Assembly (NCBI GenBank): GCA_963546405.1
Contig: CAUUNL010000005.1
Span: forward strand, 1-46,076
DNA from: Abiotrophia defectiva_A
Lineage (GTDB): Bacteria > Bacillota > Bacilli > Lactobacillales > Aerococcaceae
Length of the DNA: 46,076 nucleotides
Direction of reading: 5' to 3'
In this document: positions 25,114 through 32,985 of the stretch, one piece after another
Position numbering within the stretch: position 1 is the first letter of the stretch
How the letters are laid out: every line of letters starts with the position of its first letter
The notes under the pieces: generated by a model
Database searches by the model: none
What the model was told of the DNA's origin: nothing
What the model saw: the letters and a program-made list of their open reading frames with translations, nothing else
Translations under genes and position numbers: made by a program

Positions 25114-26817
25114 ATGAAATTTTCAGAATTGGAGTATCAGCGTCCTGATCTAGACCTTCTGAAAGAAGATTTTTTTAATCAAATTTCACTGATTGAAAAG
25201 GCAGAAGAGGCGGAAGTTGCCCTCAAAGCCACCAAACATATTCAAGAAATCCAAAATACTTTAGGGACCTTATCAACCTTGGTCAGCATTCGTAACAGTA
25301 TCAATACCAAGGATAGCTTCTACGAAGAAGAAACAGCCTTCTGGGATGAACACTTCCCAATTATTGGCGAATGGGATACGGCCTACTATCGGGCTGTCTT
25401 AGGCTCTAAGTGGCGGAGCGAATTGGAAAACTATCTGCCAGAGACCTTCTTCCCAATGGCTGAGAACAGCCTCAAGGTCTTTAGTCCTGAGATTATTCCT
25501 TTGTTGCAACAAGAGAACAAGCTTAGCACCGAATACAGCAAGCTTCAAGCTTCTGCTGAAATCGAGTTCCAAGGTCAAACCTACAACCTGCCAGGTATGG
25601 CTAAGTTTGCCCAAGACCCAGATCGTGAGGTCCGTCGTCAAGCTTCTGAATTGGTCAGCGCCTTCTATAATGACCATGAGGCAGAGTTTGACCGTATTTA
25701 TGATCAATTAGTCAAGGTTCGCGACCAAATCGCTAAGACCTTGGGCTTCAAGGACTTCGTTGAAGTAGGTTACTTACGCATGAACCGCTTAGACTATAAC
25801 CGTCAACAAGTGGAAGTTTATCGCCAAGAAATCCTGGAACACGTCGTGCCTGTGGTAAACAAACTCTACCAACGTCAAGCAGACCGCTTAGGGCTAGAAA
25901 GCCTCAAACCTTATGACTTGGAGTATAAATTCCAGTCTGGTAACGCCATGCCTCAAGGGACACCAGAAGAAATTTTGGCTGCTGGGGTTAAGATGTACCA
26001 TGAACTTTCGCCAGAAACAGGTGAGTTTATTGACTTTATGGTCGATCGCGAGCTCTTAGACTTGGTAACCAAACCAGGTAAGGCTAGCGGGGGTTACTGC
26101 ACCTATTTGCCAGATTATGAAGCACCATTTATCTTCTCTAACTTCAATGGGACGGCTGCTGACGTCGATGTCTTGACCCACGAAGCAGGGCATGCCTTCC
26201 AAGTCTTCCAATCCCGTTGGATCCAAACGCCAGAATGTGTCTGGCCAACCTTTGAATCTTGTGAGATTCACTCTATGTCCATGGAATTCCTGGCTTGGCC
26301 TTGGATGGAACTCTTCTTCGGCTCACAAACCCTCAAATACAAGTTTACCCACTTATCTGGTGGCTTGATCTTCTTACCTTATGGGGTTTTAGTGGACCAC
26401 TTCCAACATGAAGTTTACGAACATCCTGAAATGACACCAGCTGAGCGCCGTGCTACATGGCGTCGTTTGGAGCGTCAATATGTGCCTTGGAAAGAGTATG
26501 AAGCAGATTCCTTCTTAGATCGTGGGGGCTTCTGGTTCCGTCAGGGCCATATCTTCGCTAGCCCATTCTATTACATCGACTATACCTTGGCTCAAGTCTG
26601 CGCCTTCCAATTCTGGAAACGAAGCCAGATTGATGATGACCCAAGTGTATGGACCGATTACCTCAACATCTGCCGGACAGGTGGGACCAAGTCCTTCCTT
26701 AAGATTGTGGCAGAAGCGAATCTTAAATCACCATTTGAGCCAGGTAGCCTAGTAGAAACGGTTCATGCTATTGAACAATATCTAGACGATATTCCGGAAT
26801 CAGCCTTCCAAGCCTAG
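25114..26817 (+). CDS. pepF: M3 family oligoendopeptidase (PepF-like)
   Basis: This is a zinc metallopeptidase that cuts short oligopeptides in the cytoplasm. The HExxH motif is HEAGH at residues 356-360 in DVLTHEAGHAFQVFQ, with the third ligand expected in the following ESCEIHSMSMEF region (family pattern E-x2-S-M-x2-E). The N-terminal half is helical, as in PepF. At 567 residues it belongs to the shorter M3 oligoendopeptidase subgroup. It has its own promoter; the MATE gene follows after 22 bases. Confidence 0.95.
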   Translation: MKFSELEYQRPDLDLLKEDFFNQISLIEKAEEAEVALKATKHIQEIQNTLGTLSTLVSIRNSINTKDSFYEEETAFWDEHFPIIGEWDTAYYRAVLGSKWRSELENYLPETFFPMAENSLKVFSPEIIPLLQQENKLSTEYSKLQASAEIEFQGQTYNLPGMAKFAQDPDREVRRQASELVSAFYNDHEAEFDRIYDQLVKVRDQIAKTLGFKDFVEVGYLRMNRLDYNRQQVEVYRQEILEHVVPVVNKLYQRQADRLGLESLKPYDLEYKFQSGNAMPQGTPEEILAAGVKMYHELSPETGEFIDFMVDRELLDLVTKPGKASGGYCTYLPDYEAPFIFSNFNGTAADVDVLTHEAGHAFQVFQSRWIQTPECVWPTFESCEIHSMSMEFLAWPWMELFFGSQTLKYKFTHLSGGLIFLPYGVLVDHFQHEVYEHPEMTPAERRATWRRLERQYVPWKEYEADSFLDRGGFWFRQGHIFASPFYYIDYTLAQVCAFQFWKRSQIDDDPSVWTDYLNICRTGGTKSFLKIVAEANLKSPFEPGSLVETVHAIEQYLDDIPESAFQA

Positions 26818-26839
26818 TCGCTAGAAAGGTGGTTCTCTA

Positions 26840-28201
26840 ATGGTACAATCGCAAGATCGGCAGATCAGCCGTCAGGTCCTCAGCCTATCTTGGCCCATCT
26901 TACTTGAGGTCACCTTTACCTCCTTGTTCGGGATGGTTAATATGGTGGTCTTGGGCCAGTATGCGGGCGGACTCTATCCGGTCGATGTCAATGTAACGGC
27001 TGTGGGGCTGTCCAACCAACCCTTCTTCTTTATCCTTGCTGTCGTGCAGGCGCTAGGGGTAGGGGGGACAACCTTAATTGCCCGTGCCTATGGCGCTAAA
27101 GAGCTCCATCGACTGGGTCGTATTCTTAAGCACAACCTCATGTTGGGTTTGGCCCTATCGACCTTCTTTGTGGCCTCTGTCCTAATTTTCCAGAAAGCCA
27201 TGATGGATTTTTTTGGAGCAGATACCCTGACTCAAGAAGCGGGCTTAATCTACTATCGCCTGGTTATGATTGGCCTCTGGTTTAACTGTTTGGCAGCCCT
27301 CCTATCGTCTTCTATTCGAGGGGTAGGGGAGACTCAAATCCCTATGCGGGTTAATGTCATAGCCAATGCTATTAATGTGACCTTGGCCTTTAGTTTGGTT
27401 AATGGTTATTTTGGCCTGCCAGAATTGGGCATTACAGGTGCAGGGATTGCTACCTTAGTGGCCAATGTCTGCTCGGGCTTAGGTTTGCTCTTTTATATTT
27501 CCAGTGGCCGGTCCGCCATCCAGGTTGATTGGTTCAAGGATTGGAAATTGGAAGCCAGCACCTTTGCTGCTATTTTCCGCTTTGGGATTCCGTCGGCGGG
27601 TGAGCAAGTCCTACTACGTTCTAGCTTGATTCTTTACACTAAAATTGTGGCCTCACTGGGAACGGTCGTCATGGCAGCTCATCAGATTGCCCTCAACATC
27701 TTATCCTTCTCCATTACGCCGGGTATGGCCTTGGGGATTGCGGCCTCGACCTTAGTCGGCCAATCCTTAGGAGCACGTGATGTGGCCTTAGCCGATGCCT
27801 ATGGCCGTAAGACAGCCAGATTTGGCCTCTACTTTGGCTTAGCCATGAGTGCCGTCTTCTTCTTAGGACGGGATGTCTTGGGCCAGATATACACCCAACA
27901 AGCGGATGTTGTCAGCTTGGTCGCGATTCCACTTGTCTGTATGGCGATTCTCACGCCTTTCCAATTGGTTCAATTGGTTCAAGTGGGGGCCTTGCGTGGG
28001 GTGGGGGATACCCTCTTTCCCATGCTATCAACGGGCTTCTCGGTCTTCTGCATCCGGGTCTGCCTGTCTTATATCCTGGTCAACTATGCCAACTGGGGTT
28101 TGGCAGGTGCTTGGATAGCCGTAATTGGCGACCAAACCATTCGCTCCTTCCTTATTACTTGGCGCTATCGTCAAGGTAAATGGAAAACAATTCAAGTCTA
28201 A
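26840..28201 (+). CDS. MATE family multidrug/cation antiporter
   Basis: This 453-residue membrane protein has about twelve predicted helices in two related halves, the MATE (NorM/DinF) architecture. Features include the N-terminal LSWPILLEVTF, the loop TTLIARAYGAKELHRLGRIL and its counterpart in the second half, STLVGQSLGARDVALADAYGRK. These proteins export organic cations using Na+ or H+; the substrate here is unknown. AGAAAGG precedes the ATG and it is probably co-transcribed with pepF. Confidence 0.93.
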   Translation: MVQSQDRQISRQVLSLSWPILLEVTFTSLFGMVNMVVLGQYAGGLYPVDVNVTAVGLSNQPFFFILAVVQALGVGGTTLIARAYGAKELHRLGRILKHNLMLGLALSTFFVASVLIFQKAMMDFFGADTLTQEAGLIYYRLVMIGLWFNCLAALLSSSIRGVGETQIPMRVNVIANAINVTLAFSLVNGYFGLPELGITGAGIATLVANVCSGLGLLFYISSGRSAIQVDWFKDWKLEASTFAAIFRFGIPSAGEQVLLRSSLILYTKIVASLGTVVMAAHQIALNILSFSITPGMALGIAASTLVGQSLGARDVALADAYGRKTARFGLYFGLAMSAVFFLGRDVLGQIYTQQADVVSLVAIPLVCMAILTPFQLVQLVQVGALRGVGDTLFPMLSTGFSVFCIRVCLSYILVNYANWGLAGAWIAVIGDQTIRSFLITWRYRQGKWKTIQV

Positions 28202-28222
28202 AAAATAGAAAGGATGGCCACA

Positions 28223-29293
28223 ATGATTCGAGTTGGCACCATCGGGACCTCTCAGATTACGGAGCGCTTCTTAGAAGCCCTCAATCTGCTACCAGAGGTT
28301 TATGAGCTCCACGGCGTCTATTCGCGCCAAAAGAATAAGGCTAAGGATTTAGCCCAGCGCTTTGGTGCGACCTATTACTGTGATGATTTGGCTGAATTCT
28401 GGGCGGATCCTGAGCTGGACTTGGTTTATATAGCCAGTCCCAATGGGGCCCATTTTGAACAGACCAAACGCGCCATCCAGGCTGGCAAACATGTCATTGT
28501 TGAAAAGCCTATGTTTGCCAATGTGGACCAGTGGCAGGAGGCCCATACCTTGGCGCGAGCCCAAGGGGTCTTACTCTTTGAGGCCGTCCTTCATATCCAC
28601 AATCCTAATTACAAACGGCTTAAGCAACTGGTAGCCAACAAGCGCCAGGATGCTAAGCAGCCTTTCCTAGGGGCTAATTTTATTCTAGGACAGTATTCCA
28701 GTCGCTATCCAGCCTATTTGGATAGTCAGGCCCAGGGCTTGGAGGCTCCTAATATCTTCAATCCAGCCATGGCGGGAGGGAGCTTGATGGACTTGGGGGT
28801 CTATCCTATCTATGTCATTGTGGACCTCTTCGGTATGCCCCAGCGCCTTAAGTATTCGGCTGTGCAAGGGGCTAATGGGGTGGACCTCTTTGGCAATGCC
28901 ATTCTCTATTATGACCAATTTCAGGTCAGTCTCCTGGTTTCTAAGGCCATTCATTCCACCCAAGCTAGCGAAATCTACCTGGACAATGAAGTTATCGCCA
29001 TTCAAGATATTACCCGTATTCGGACGGTCAGCCTGTCCAATAGCCAGGGGCAGACAGCAGTCATCAGTCAATATCAGCCTAAGCACGATATGGTGGGAGA
29101 ACTGGAAGCCTTCGGCCAAGTCTTGCGAGGCTATCGGGGCCTAGAAGAGAAGAGCCCAGCCAATGAACTATATCGCCACTGGACCCTCTTAAGTTATCAG
29201 GTGGCTCAAGTCATGCAAGCCATGCGACAATCGGCCCAACTTGCCTTTCCTTTTGAGGGAGAGGCCTATCAAGAAAGTGAGGTAAGCCTCTGA
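28223..29293 (+). CDS. Gfo/Idh/MocA family oxidoreductase
   Basis: This is a NAD(P)-dependent dehydrogenase of the Gfo/Idh/MocA family. The Rossmann fold begins VGTIGTSQITERFLEAL, with the conserved EKP motif (KHVIVEKPMF) near residue 95 and the C-terminal domain block GGSLMDLGVYPIY that carries the catalytic tyrosine region. The substrate, commonly a sugar or inositol derivative, cannot be told. GAAAGGA is 9 bases from ATG 28223 and touches ATG 28214, so I use 28223 (356 residues). Its stop overlaps the helicase start (TGATG). Confidence 0.9.
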   Translation: MIRVGTIGTSQITERFLEALNLLPEVYELHGVYSRQKNKAKDLAQRFGATYYCDDLAEFWADPELDLVYIASPNGAHFEQTKRAIQAGKHVIVEKPMFANVDQWQEAHTLARAQGVLLFEAVLHIHNPNYKRLKQLVANKRQDAKQPFLGANFILGQYSSRYPAYLDSQAQGLEAPNIFNPAMAGGSLMDLGVYPIYVIVDLFGMPQRLKYSAVQGANGVDLFGNAILYYDQFQVSLLVSKAIHSTQASEIYLDNEVIAIQDITRIRTVSLSNSQGQTAVISQYQPKHDMVGELEAFGQVLRGYRGLEEKSPANELYRHWTLLSYQVAQVMQAMRQSAQLAFPFEGEAYQESEVSL

Positions 29294-30579
29294 TGTCAGA
29301 GACTCTAGAACTTGCTCCAGCCCTTGCCCAGGAATGGCAGGCTGCGGGCTATCAACAAGCTACTGCCATTCAAAAGCTCATCATGGGGCCTTTAGCGCAA
29401 GGCCAATCCCTGGTGGCTATTTCGCCTACGGGCAGTGGTAAGACTTTGGCCTATCTCTTGCCAGTATTAGGACAACTGCAAGCCGGGCAGGGGCTACAGG
29501 CCTTGATTTTGGCACCATCACAAGAGCTGGCCAAGCAAATTGCAGGTGTTGCCCAAACTTGGGGAGGTCATTTGGATTTAAAAGTCCAATTAGTGGTAGG
29601 GGGCGCCAACTTTAAGCGTCAGCAGGAAGCCCTTAAGGCTAAGCCAGAAATTATCGTGGCGACGCCAGGTCGCTTCCTAGAATTAGCCAACCAAACCCGT
29701 AAACTTAAGGTCCATCAGGTCCGTTACTTGATACTGGATGAGGCAGATTATTTACTGCAAGCCGAGCATGAAGGGGCCCTTCACCAGATTAGAAAGTCCC
29801 TTATGCGAGATGTGACAGTAGCTTGGATTAGTGCTACCTATGGTCAGCCTTTGGTTGATTTGGTGGCCTCTGGCATTCCCCTCTATCAGGTAGAAAATGA
29901 CCAGGTCAGCCAGTCTGGTCAGGTAGACCATGTCTATGTCCTGACGCATGATCGGCAAAAGGTCCAACAGCTCAAGCGCCTGGCCCAAGTAGCCGACATG
30001 CAAGCCTTGGTCTTCTTTGAACAGGTCCATGATCTGGAAACGGTGGCGGCTAAATTAGTCTTTCAAGGCATTAAGGTAGCGGTCATGCATGGTCAACTGT
30101 CCAAGCAGGAGCGGGAACGGGCCTTCCGCCTAGTCCAGCAAGGTAAGGTGACTTACTTGCTGACGACTGATATGGCGGCGCGGGGCTTAGATATTCCTGA
30201 TCTACCTTATATCATCCACTATAACCGAGTGGATAGCCTGGATACCTATGTTCACCGCTCAGGGCGCACAGGCCGTATGGGTAAATCCGGGACGGTTCTG
30301 TCTTTAGTTAATGAACAGGAATTACGGGATCTTGAAAGGCTCTTAGCAGCCAGCCCTTACCAACTGTCAGAGCGCATTACCTTCAAAGGCCAATTAGTTG
30401 GTCCGCAAGAGCGCGTTAGCCAGCAAGACCAAGAAGGGCAAGAGGGACCAAAGGCAAAGCCCAAGACTGGGGCCAAACCAGCCCGCAAAGCTAAGGCTGC
30501 TGCCTCGCCCAAGCTTAAGAAGAAAAAAGACCGGCACCGCGACAGTAAGAACAAGGGGAAAAGAAAAGCAAAAGCATAG
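29293..30579 (+). CDS. DEAD-box RNA helicase
   Basis: This is an ATP-dependent RNA helicase. It has motif I SPTGSGKT near residue 50, DEAD at about 150 (LILDEADYLL), motif III ISAT, and the second RecA domain with YVHRSGRTGRMG. Beyond residue 370 a low-complexity tail rich in Lys, Ala, Pro and Arg probably binds RNA. The Q motif is recognisable but weak (QQATAIQ). It is distinct from the CshB-type helicase at the far end of the window. It starts inside the dehydrogenase stop and is likely translationally coupled. Confidence 0.93.
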   Translation: MSETLELAPALAQEWQAAGYQQATAIQKLIMGPLAQGQSLVAISPTGSGKTLAYLLPVLGQLQAGQGLQALILAPSQELAKQIAGVAQTWGGHLDLKVQLVVGGANFKRQQEALKAKPEIIVATPGRFLELANQTRKLKVHQVRYLILDEADYLLQAEHEGALHQIRKSLMRDVTVAWISATYGQPLVDLVASGIPLYQVENDQVSQSGQVDHVYVLTHDRQKVQQLKRLAQVADMQALVFFEQVHDLETVAAKLVFQGIKVAVMHGQLSKQERERAFRLVQQGKVTYLLTTDMAARGLDIPDLPYIIHYNRVDSLDTYVHRSGRTGRMGKSGTVLSLVNEQELRDLERLLAASPYQLSERITFKGQLVGPQERVSQQDQEGQEGPKAKPKTGAKPARKAKAAASPKLKKKKDRHRDSKNKGKRKAKA

Positions 30580-30595
30580 AAAGTGAGTGTGTAAG

Positions 30596-31462
30596 ATGAT
30601 TGGAGCAATTGAATTAGGCGGTACAAAATGTGTCTGCGCTGTCTTCGAAATGGATGGAACCTTGATTGAACGTTTGAGTGTCCCAACTGAGACGCCAGCT
30701 GAATCCATGCCAAGCATGATTAACTTCTTCAAGAAATATAATGGGATTAAGGCCTTTGGTTTTGGTTCTTTCGGTCCAATTGGGGCGAACCCTAATGGCA
30801 AGGACTATGGTTTTATTACCAATACGCCTAAATTGCCATGGCAACATTTTGATTTCTTGGGTGCTTTCAAGAAGGAATTCGATGTGCCAATGGCTTGGAC
30901 CACTGACGTAAACGCGGCAGCCTACGGGGAAATGAAGCAGGGGGCTGCGCGCGGCGTAGAAAACTGCATGTATATCACTATTGGGACTGGTGTGGGTGCT
31001 GGGGTCGTAGTAGGTGGCAAGATTATTAGTGGTTTTGCTCATCCTGAAGCCGGCCACATTAGCCTTAAACGTCATCCTGAAGACCACTATGAAGGCAAAT
31101 GTCCTTTCCACCACGACTGCTTAGAAGGCATGGCTGCTGGACCAGCGATTGAAGCGCGTTGGGGTAAGAAGGGGATTGAACTCAGCAATGAGTTGGAAGT
31201 GTGGAACTTAGAAGCCTATTACATTGCCCAAGCTATCTACAACTACTATTTGATTTTGAGTACTGAACGCTTTATCTTGGGTGGCGGGGTTATGAAGCAA
31301 CGCCAACTCTTCCCAATGATTCGTGAGCATTTAGTGGCACTTAACAATAACTATGTGACCTTACCAGAATTAGAAGGTTTCATCGTGCCACCAGCTTTGG
31401 AAGATAATGCTGGTATTACCGGCTGTTACGAATTGGCTAAGGAGCTCTTAGAAGCCAAGTAA
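30596..31462 (+). CDS. ROK family fructokinase
   Basis: This is an ATP-dependent sugar kinase of the ROK family. The ATP-binding start is AIELGGTKCVCAV, the catalytic Asp lies in TTDVNAAAYGE, and the glycine-rich block is ITIGTGVGAGVV. The zinc site HPEAGHISLKRHP...CPFHHDCLEG has the His-Cys-His-Cys spacing of Firmicutes fructokinases (ScrK/GmuE group), so fructose is the likely substrate. ATG 30596 (288 residues) is 7-8 bases after AAGTGAG; the GTG at 30587 overlaps that site. It ends at a terminator shared with the convergent gene. Confidence 0.92.
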   Translation: MIGAIELGGTKCVCAVFEMDGTLIERLSVPTETPAESMPSMINFFKKYNGIKAFGFGSFGPIGANPNGKDYGFITNTPKLPWQHFDFLGAFKKEFDVPMAWTTDVNAAAYGEMKQGAARGVENCMYITIGTGVGAGVVVGGKIISGFAHPEAGHISLKRHPEDHYEGKCPFHHDCLEGMAAGPAIEARWGKKGIELSNELEVWNLEAYYIAQAIYNYYLILSTERFILGGGVMKQRQLFPMIREHLVALNNNYVTLPELEGFIVPPALEDNAGITGCYELAKELLEAK

Positions 31463-31476
31463 AGCACTTAAGACAT

Positions 31477-31509
31477 AAAAAAGCTAGGACCTGAGGTCCT
31501 AGCTTTTTA
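31477..31509. terminator. Bidirectional terminator between convergent genes
   Basis: AAGCTAGGACC (31481-31491) pairs perfectly with GGTCCTAGCTT (31495-31505), with A runs before and T runs after, so it serves both the fructokinase and the minus-strand membrane protein gene. Confidence 0.93.
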
Positions 31510-32559
31510 TTATTCATTGTCTAGATCTTGGTCAGAAGAATCTTGTGAAGACTGGTCATCTTGAGCAGTGTGATCTTGAGGGTTTTCCTCTCCTGCTTCC
31601 TCTTCACCTTCTACTTGAGCGTGACGCTCTTGTCTAGCTTCTTGGATTAAGGACATGAAGCGTTGGTTCATTTCTTCAGGACTTAGCTTATTGGCATCTT
31701 CTTGTAAGTCCTGCATTCCTTCCTTGAAAGCTTGACTATTGAAGGCCGAGAAGAGACTCATCATAAAGCGCTGTTGGGCGTAATAAATGAAGGCTACTGT
31801 ATAGAGGGCCAAGAAAACAAAGAAGACAAAGCCTAGAGGCATAATGATTTGTAAGAGGCCATAGATAAGGAAGGGAACAAAGGTCACTTGAATAACTAGG
31901 CGCATGGTCTGGCTAAAGAGTTTGAAGGACTTGGACCGCAGGGTAGTGAAGTGAGCCAAGTAAGAAATCAGTAGGACTACAAACCAATAGAGTAACCAGG
32001 AGATAATCCAAGCCACAATGAAAAGGGACAGATAAAAGATCCAGCGGAAATTTTCAATGGAGTTTAAAGTTTGGCTAGCGACTTGCTTATTAAAGTTGGC
32101 CTTGTAAAGGTCCGTGATTTGCATCATACGACCGGCTATTTGGCCGAAAGCGCGATCCTTGAAGAGGAAGACGCTAGCAAAAGATTTAGTGGACAAGCGG
32201 CTGGCAATATCCGTTGGGATGGTAGGTTGGTCTTGGGGCCCGCTAACCGTTACGGTATCATCAACAACTAATTGGAAGGACTGAGATTGGAAGTAGACAG
32301 GCTTTTGGTCTTGGGCCAGCTCTAGCTTACCGTCAACAGTATGGAAATCTGGTAGGTTATTTGAGCTAGCTTTGACATCGTCAAAGAGTTGATTGAGTGG
32401 CTTGAAGGTCACCAGGATAGAGGTCACGGTCAGCCAGAGGATAATCAGCCGGCTAAGACGACGGAAGAATTTAAAGGGCACCTTGGAAAGCCCGAAGATT
32501 TGTTGGGGCATTCGCAAGGAGGAAAAGATAATAGCGATTAATTGTTTCAATGTTGTCAT
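31510..32559 (-). CDS. DUF1189-type membrane protein
   Basis: This is a 349-residue membrane protein with one helix near residues 35-52, a large outward-facing domain (about 55-165), four further helices (about 170-275) and a long acidic, Gln/Ser/Asp-rich cytoplasmic tail from about 305. The layout matches DUF1189 proteins of Bacilli, some of which sit beside maltodextrin loci; the function is unknown. AAAGG directly abuts ATG 32559, so the TTG three codons on (spacing 9) may be the true start. It is transcribed alone from the promoter at 32597-32625. Confidence 0.8.
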   Translation of the reverse strand: MTTLKQLIAIIFSSLRMPQQIFGLSKVPFKFFRRLSRLIILWLTVTSILVTFKPLNQLFDDVKASSNNLPDFHTVDGKLELAQDQKPVYFQSQSFQLVVDDTVTVSGPQDQPTIPTDIASRLSTKSFASVFLFKDRAFGQIAGRMMQITDLYKANFNKQVASQTLNSIENFRWIFYLSLFIVAWIISWLLYWFVVLLISYLAHFTTLRSKSFKLFSQTMRLVIQVTFVPFLIYGLLQIIMPLGFVFFVFLALYTVAFIYYAQQRFMMSLFSAFNSQAFKEGMQDLQEDANKLSPEEMNQRFMSLIQEARQERHAQVEGEEEAGEENPQDHTAQDDQSSQDSSDQDLDNE

Positions 32560-32596
32560 CCTTTATATTAATCTAGAAATTGCTTTATACAGGCTT

Positions 32597-32625
32597 AGTT
32601 TACCGAAAGCCACACCATATTGCAA
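32597..32625 (-). promoter_or_regulatory. Sigma-A promoter of the DUF1189-type gene
   Basis: On the minus strand TTGCAA (32620-32625) and TAAACT (32597-32602) are separated by 17 bases. Confidence 0.7.
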
Positions 32626-32685
32626 GCCAAGCTACCTGAAGGGGCCTAGGACTAAGGAAGTTTGTAAAATAATTTCAAGAAAGGC

Positions 32686-32715
32686 TTTACAAAAAGGATA
32701 AGCCTGTGGTATCCT
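32686..32715 (+). promoter_or_regulatory. Promoter of the leader-ORF/ABC exporter operon
   Basis: TTTACA (32686-32691) and TATCCT (32710-32715) are 18 bases apart, with TGG before the -10. AGGATA (32695-32700) and TATCCT form an inverted repeat across spacer and -10. Transcription would start near 32722. Confidence 0.6.
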
Positions 32716-32752
32716 AGAAAAGTAAGAAAAATGAAAGAAAGGAGTATGTGTC

Positions 32753-32818
32753 ATGATCTTAGTAGCTAAAGCCAAACAAGCCAAACAACACCCACTCCTT
32801 TTAGACGTCATGCTATAA
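32753..32818 (+). CDS. Leader peptide (21 aa) of the ABC exporter attenuator
   Basis: This tiny ORF starts with ATG 9 bases after AAAGGAG (32737-32743) and encodes a 21-residue peptide beginning MILVAKAKQAKQ and ending PLLLDVML. It matches no family I know. Its 3' half (CCACTCC at 32792-32798, TTAG at 32801-32804, CGTC at 32806-32809) is complementary to the 5' arm of the terminator downstream. Size, ribosome site and position argue that translation of the ORF, rather than the peptide itself, is what matters, as in ribosome-mediated attenuation. An overlapping 12-codon ORF from 32731 has no good ribosome site. Confidence 0.7.
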   Translation: MILVAKAKQAKQHPLLLDVML

Positions 32819-32880
32819 AGTGCCTTACTAGGCCTTGTAGCCAAGAATATAAAATATTATAAGACGCTAAGTTGGAGTGG
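32792..32880 (+). promoter_or_regulatory. Predicted antiterminator pairing
   Basis: CCACTCC (32792-32798) pairs with GGAGTGG (32874-32880), TTAG (32801-32804) with CTAA (32867-32870), and CGTC (32806-32809) with GACG (32863-32866), with one bulged A and a small internal loop. This 15-pair interaction uses the same bases as the terminator 5' arm, so the two are mutually exclusive. Confidence 0.62.
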
Positions 32881-32934
32881 CAAGGACCAGGACTAGATTC
32901 TGTTCCTTGTGCTGTCCATCTTAGGGTCTTTTTT
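32861..32934 (+). terminator. Attenuator terminator before the ABC exporter genes
   Basis: AAGACGCTAAGTTGGA (32861-32876) pairs with TCCATCTTAGGGTCTT (32915-32930) with two mismatches, enclosing a second hairpin (AAGGA/TCCTT); six T follow at 32929-32934. It lies inside the leader, 52 bases before the exporter start codon. Confidence 0.8.
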
Positions 32935-32985
32935 GTGCGTCTATTAGGGGATTTTACCTATCTAACTATATTAAGGGGGATTTTT

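Noticed and set aside
30614..31114. 166-codon minus-strand frame opposite the ROK kinase
   Set aside because: It is a shadow of a clear kinase, with no start signals.
32731..32769. Alternative 12-codon leader ORF upstream of and overlapping the chosen one
   Set aside because: It has no ribosome site at a proper distance; the AAAGGAG falls inside it and serves the ORF at 32753.
32872..32985. N-terminal extension of the first ABC exporter subunit
   Set aside because: The frame is open, but it lies within the attenuator terminator, has no ribosome site, and a good site precedes ATG 32986.
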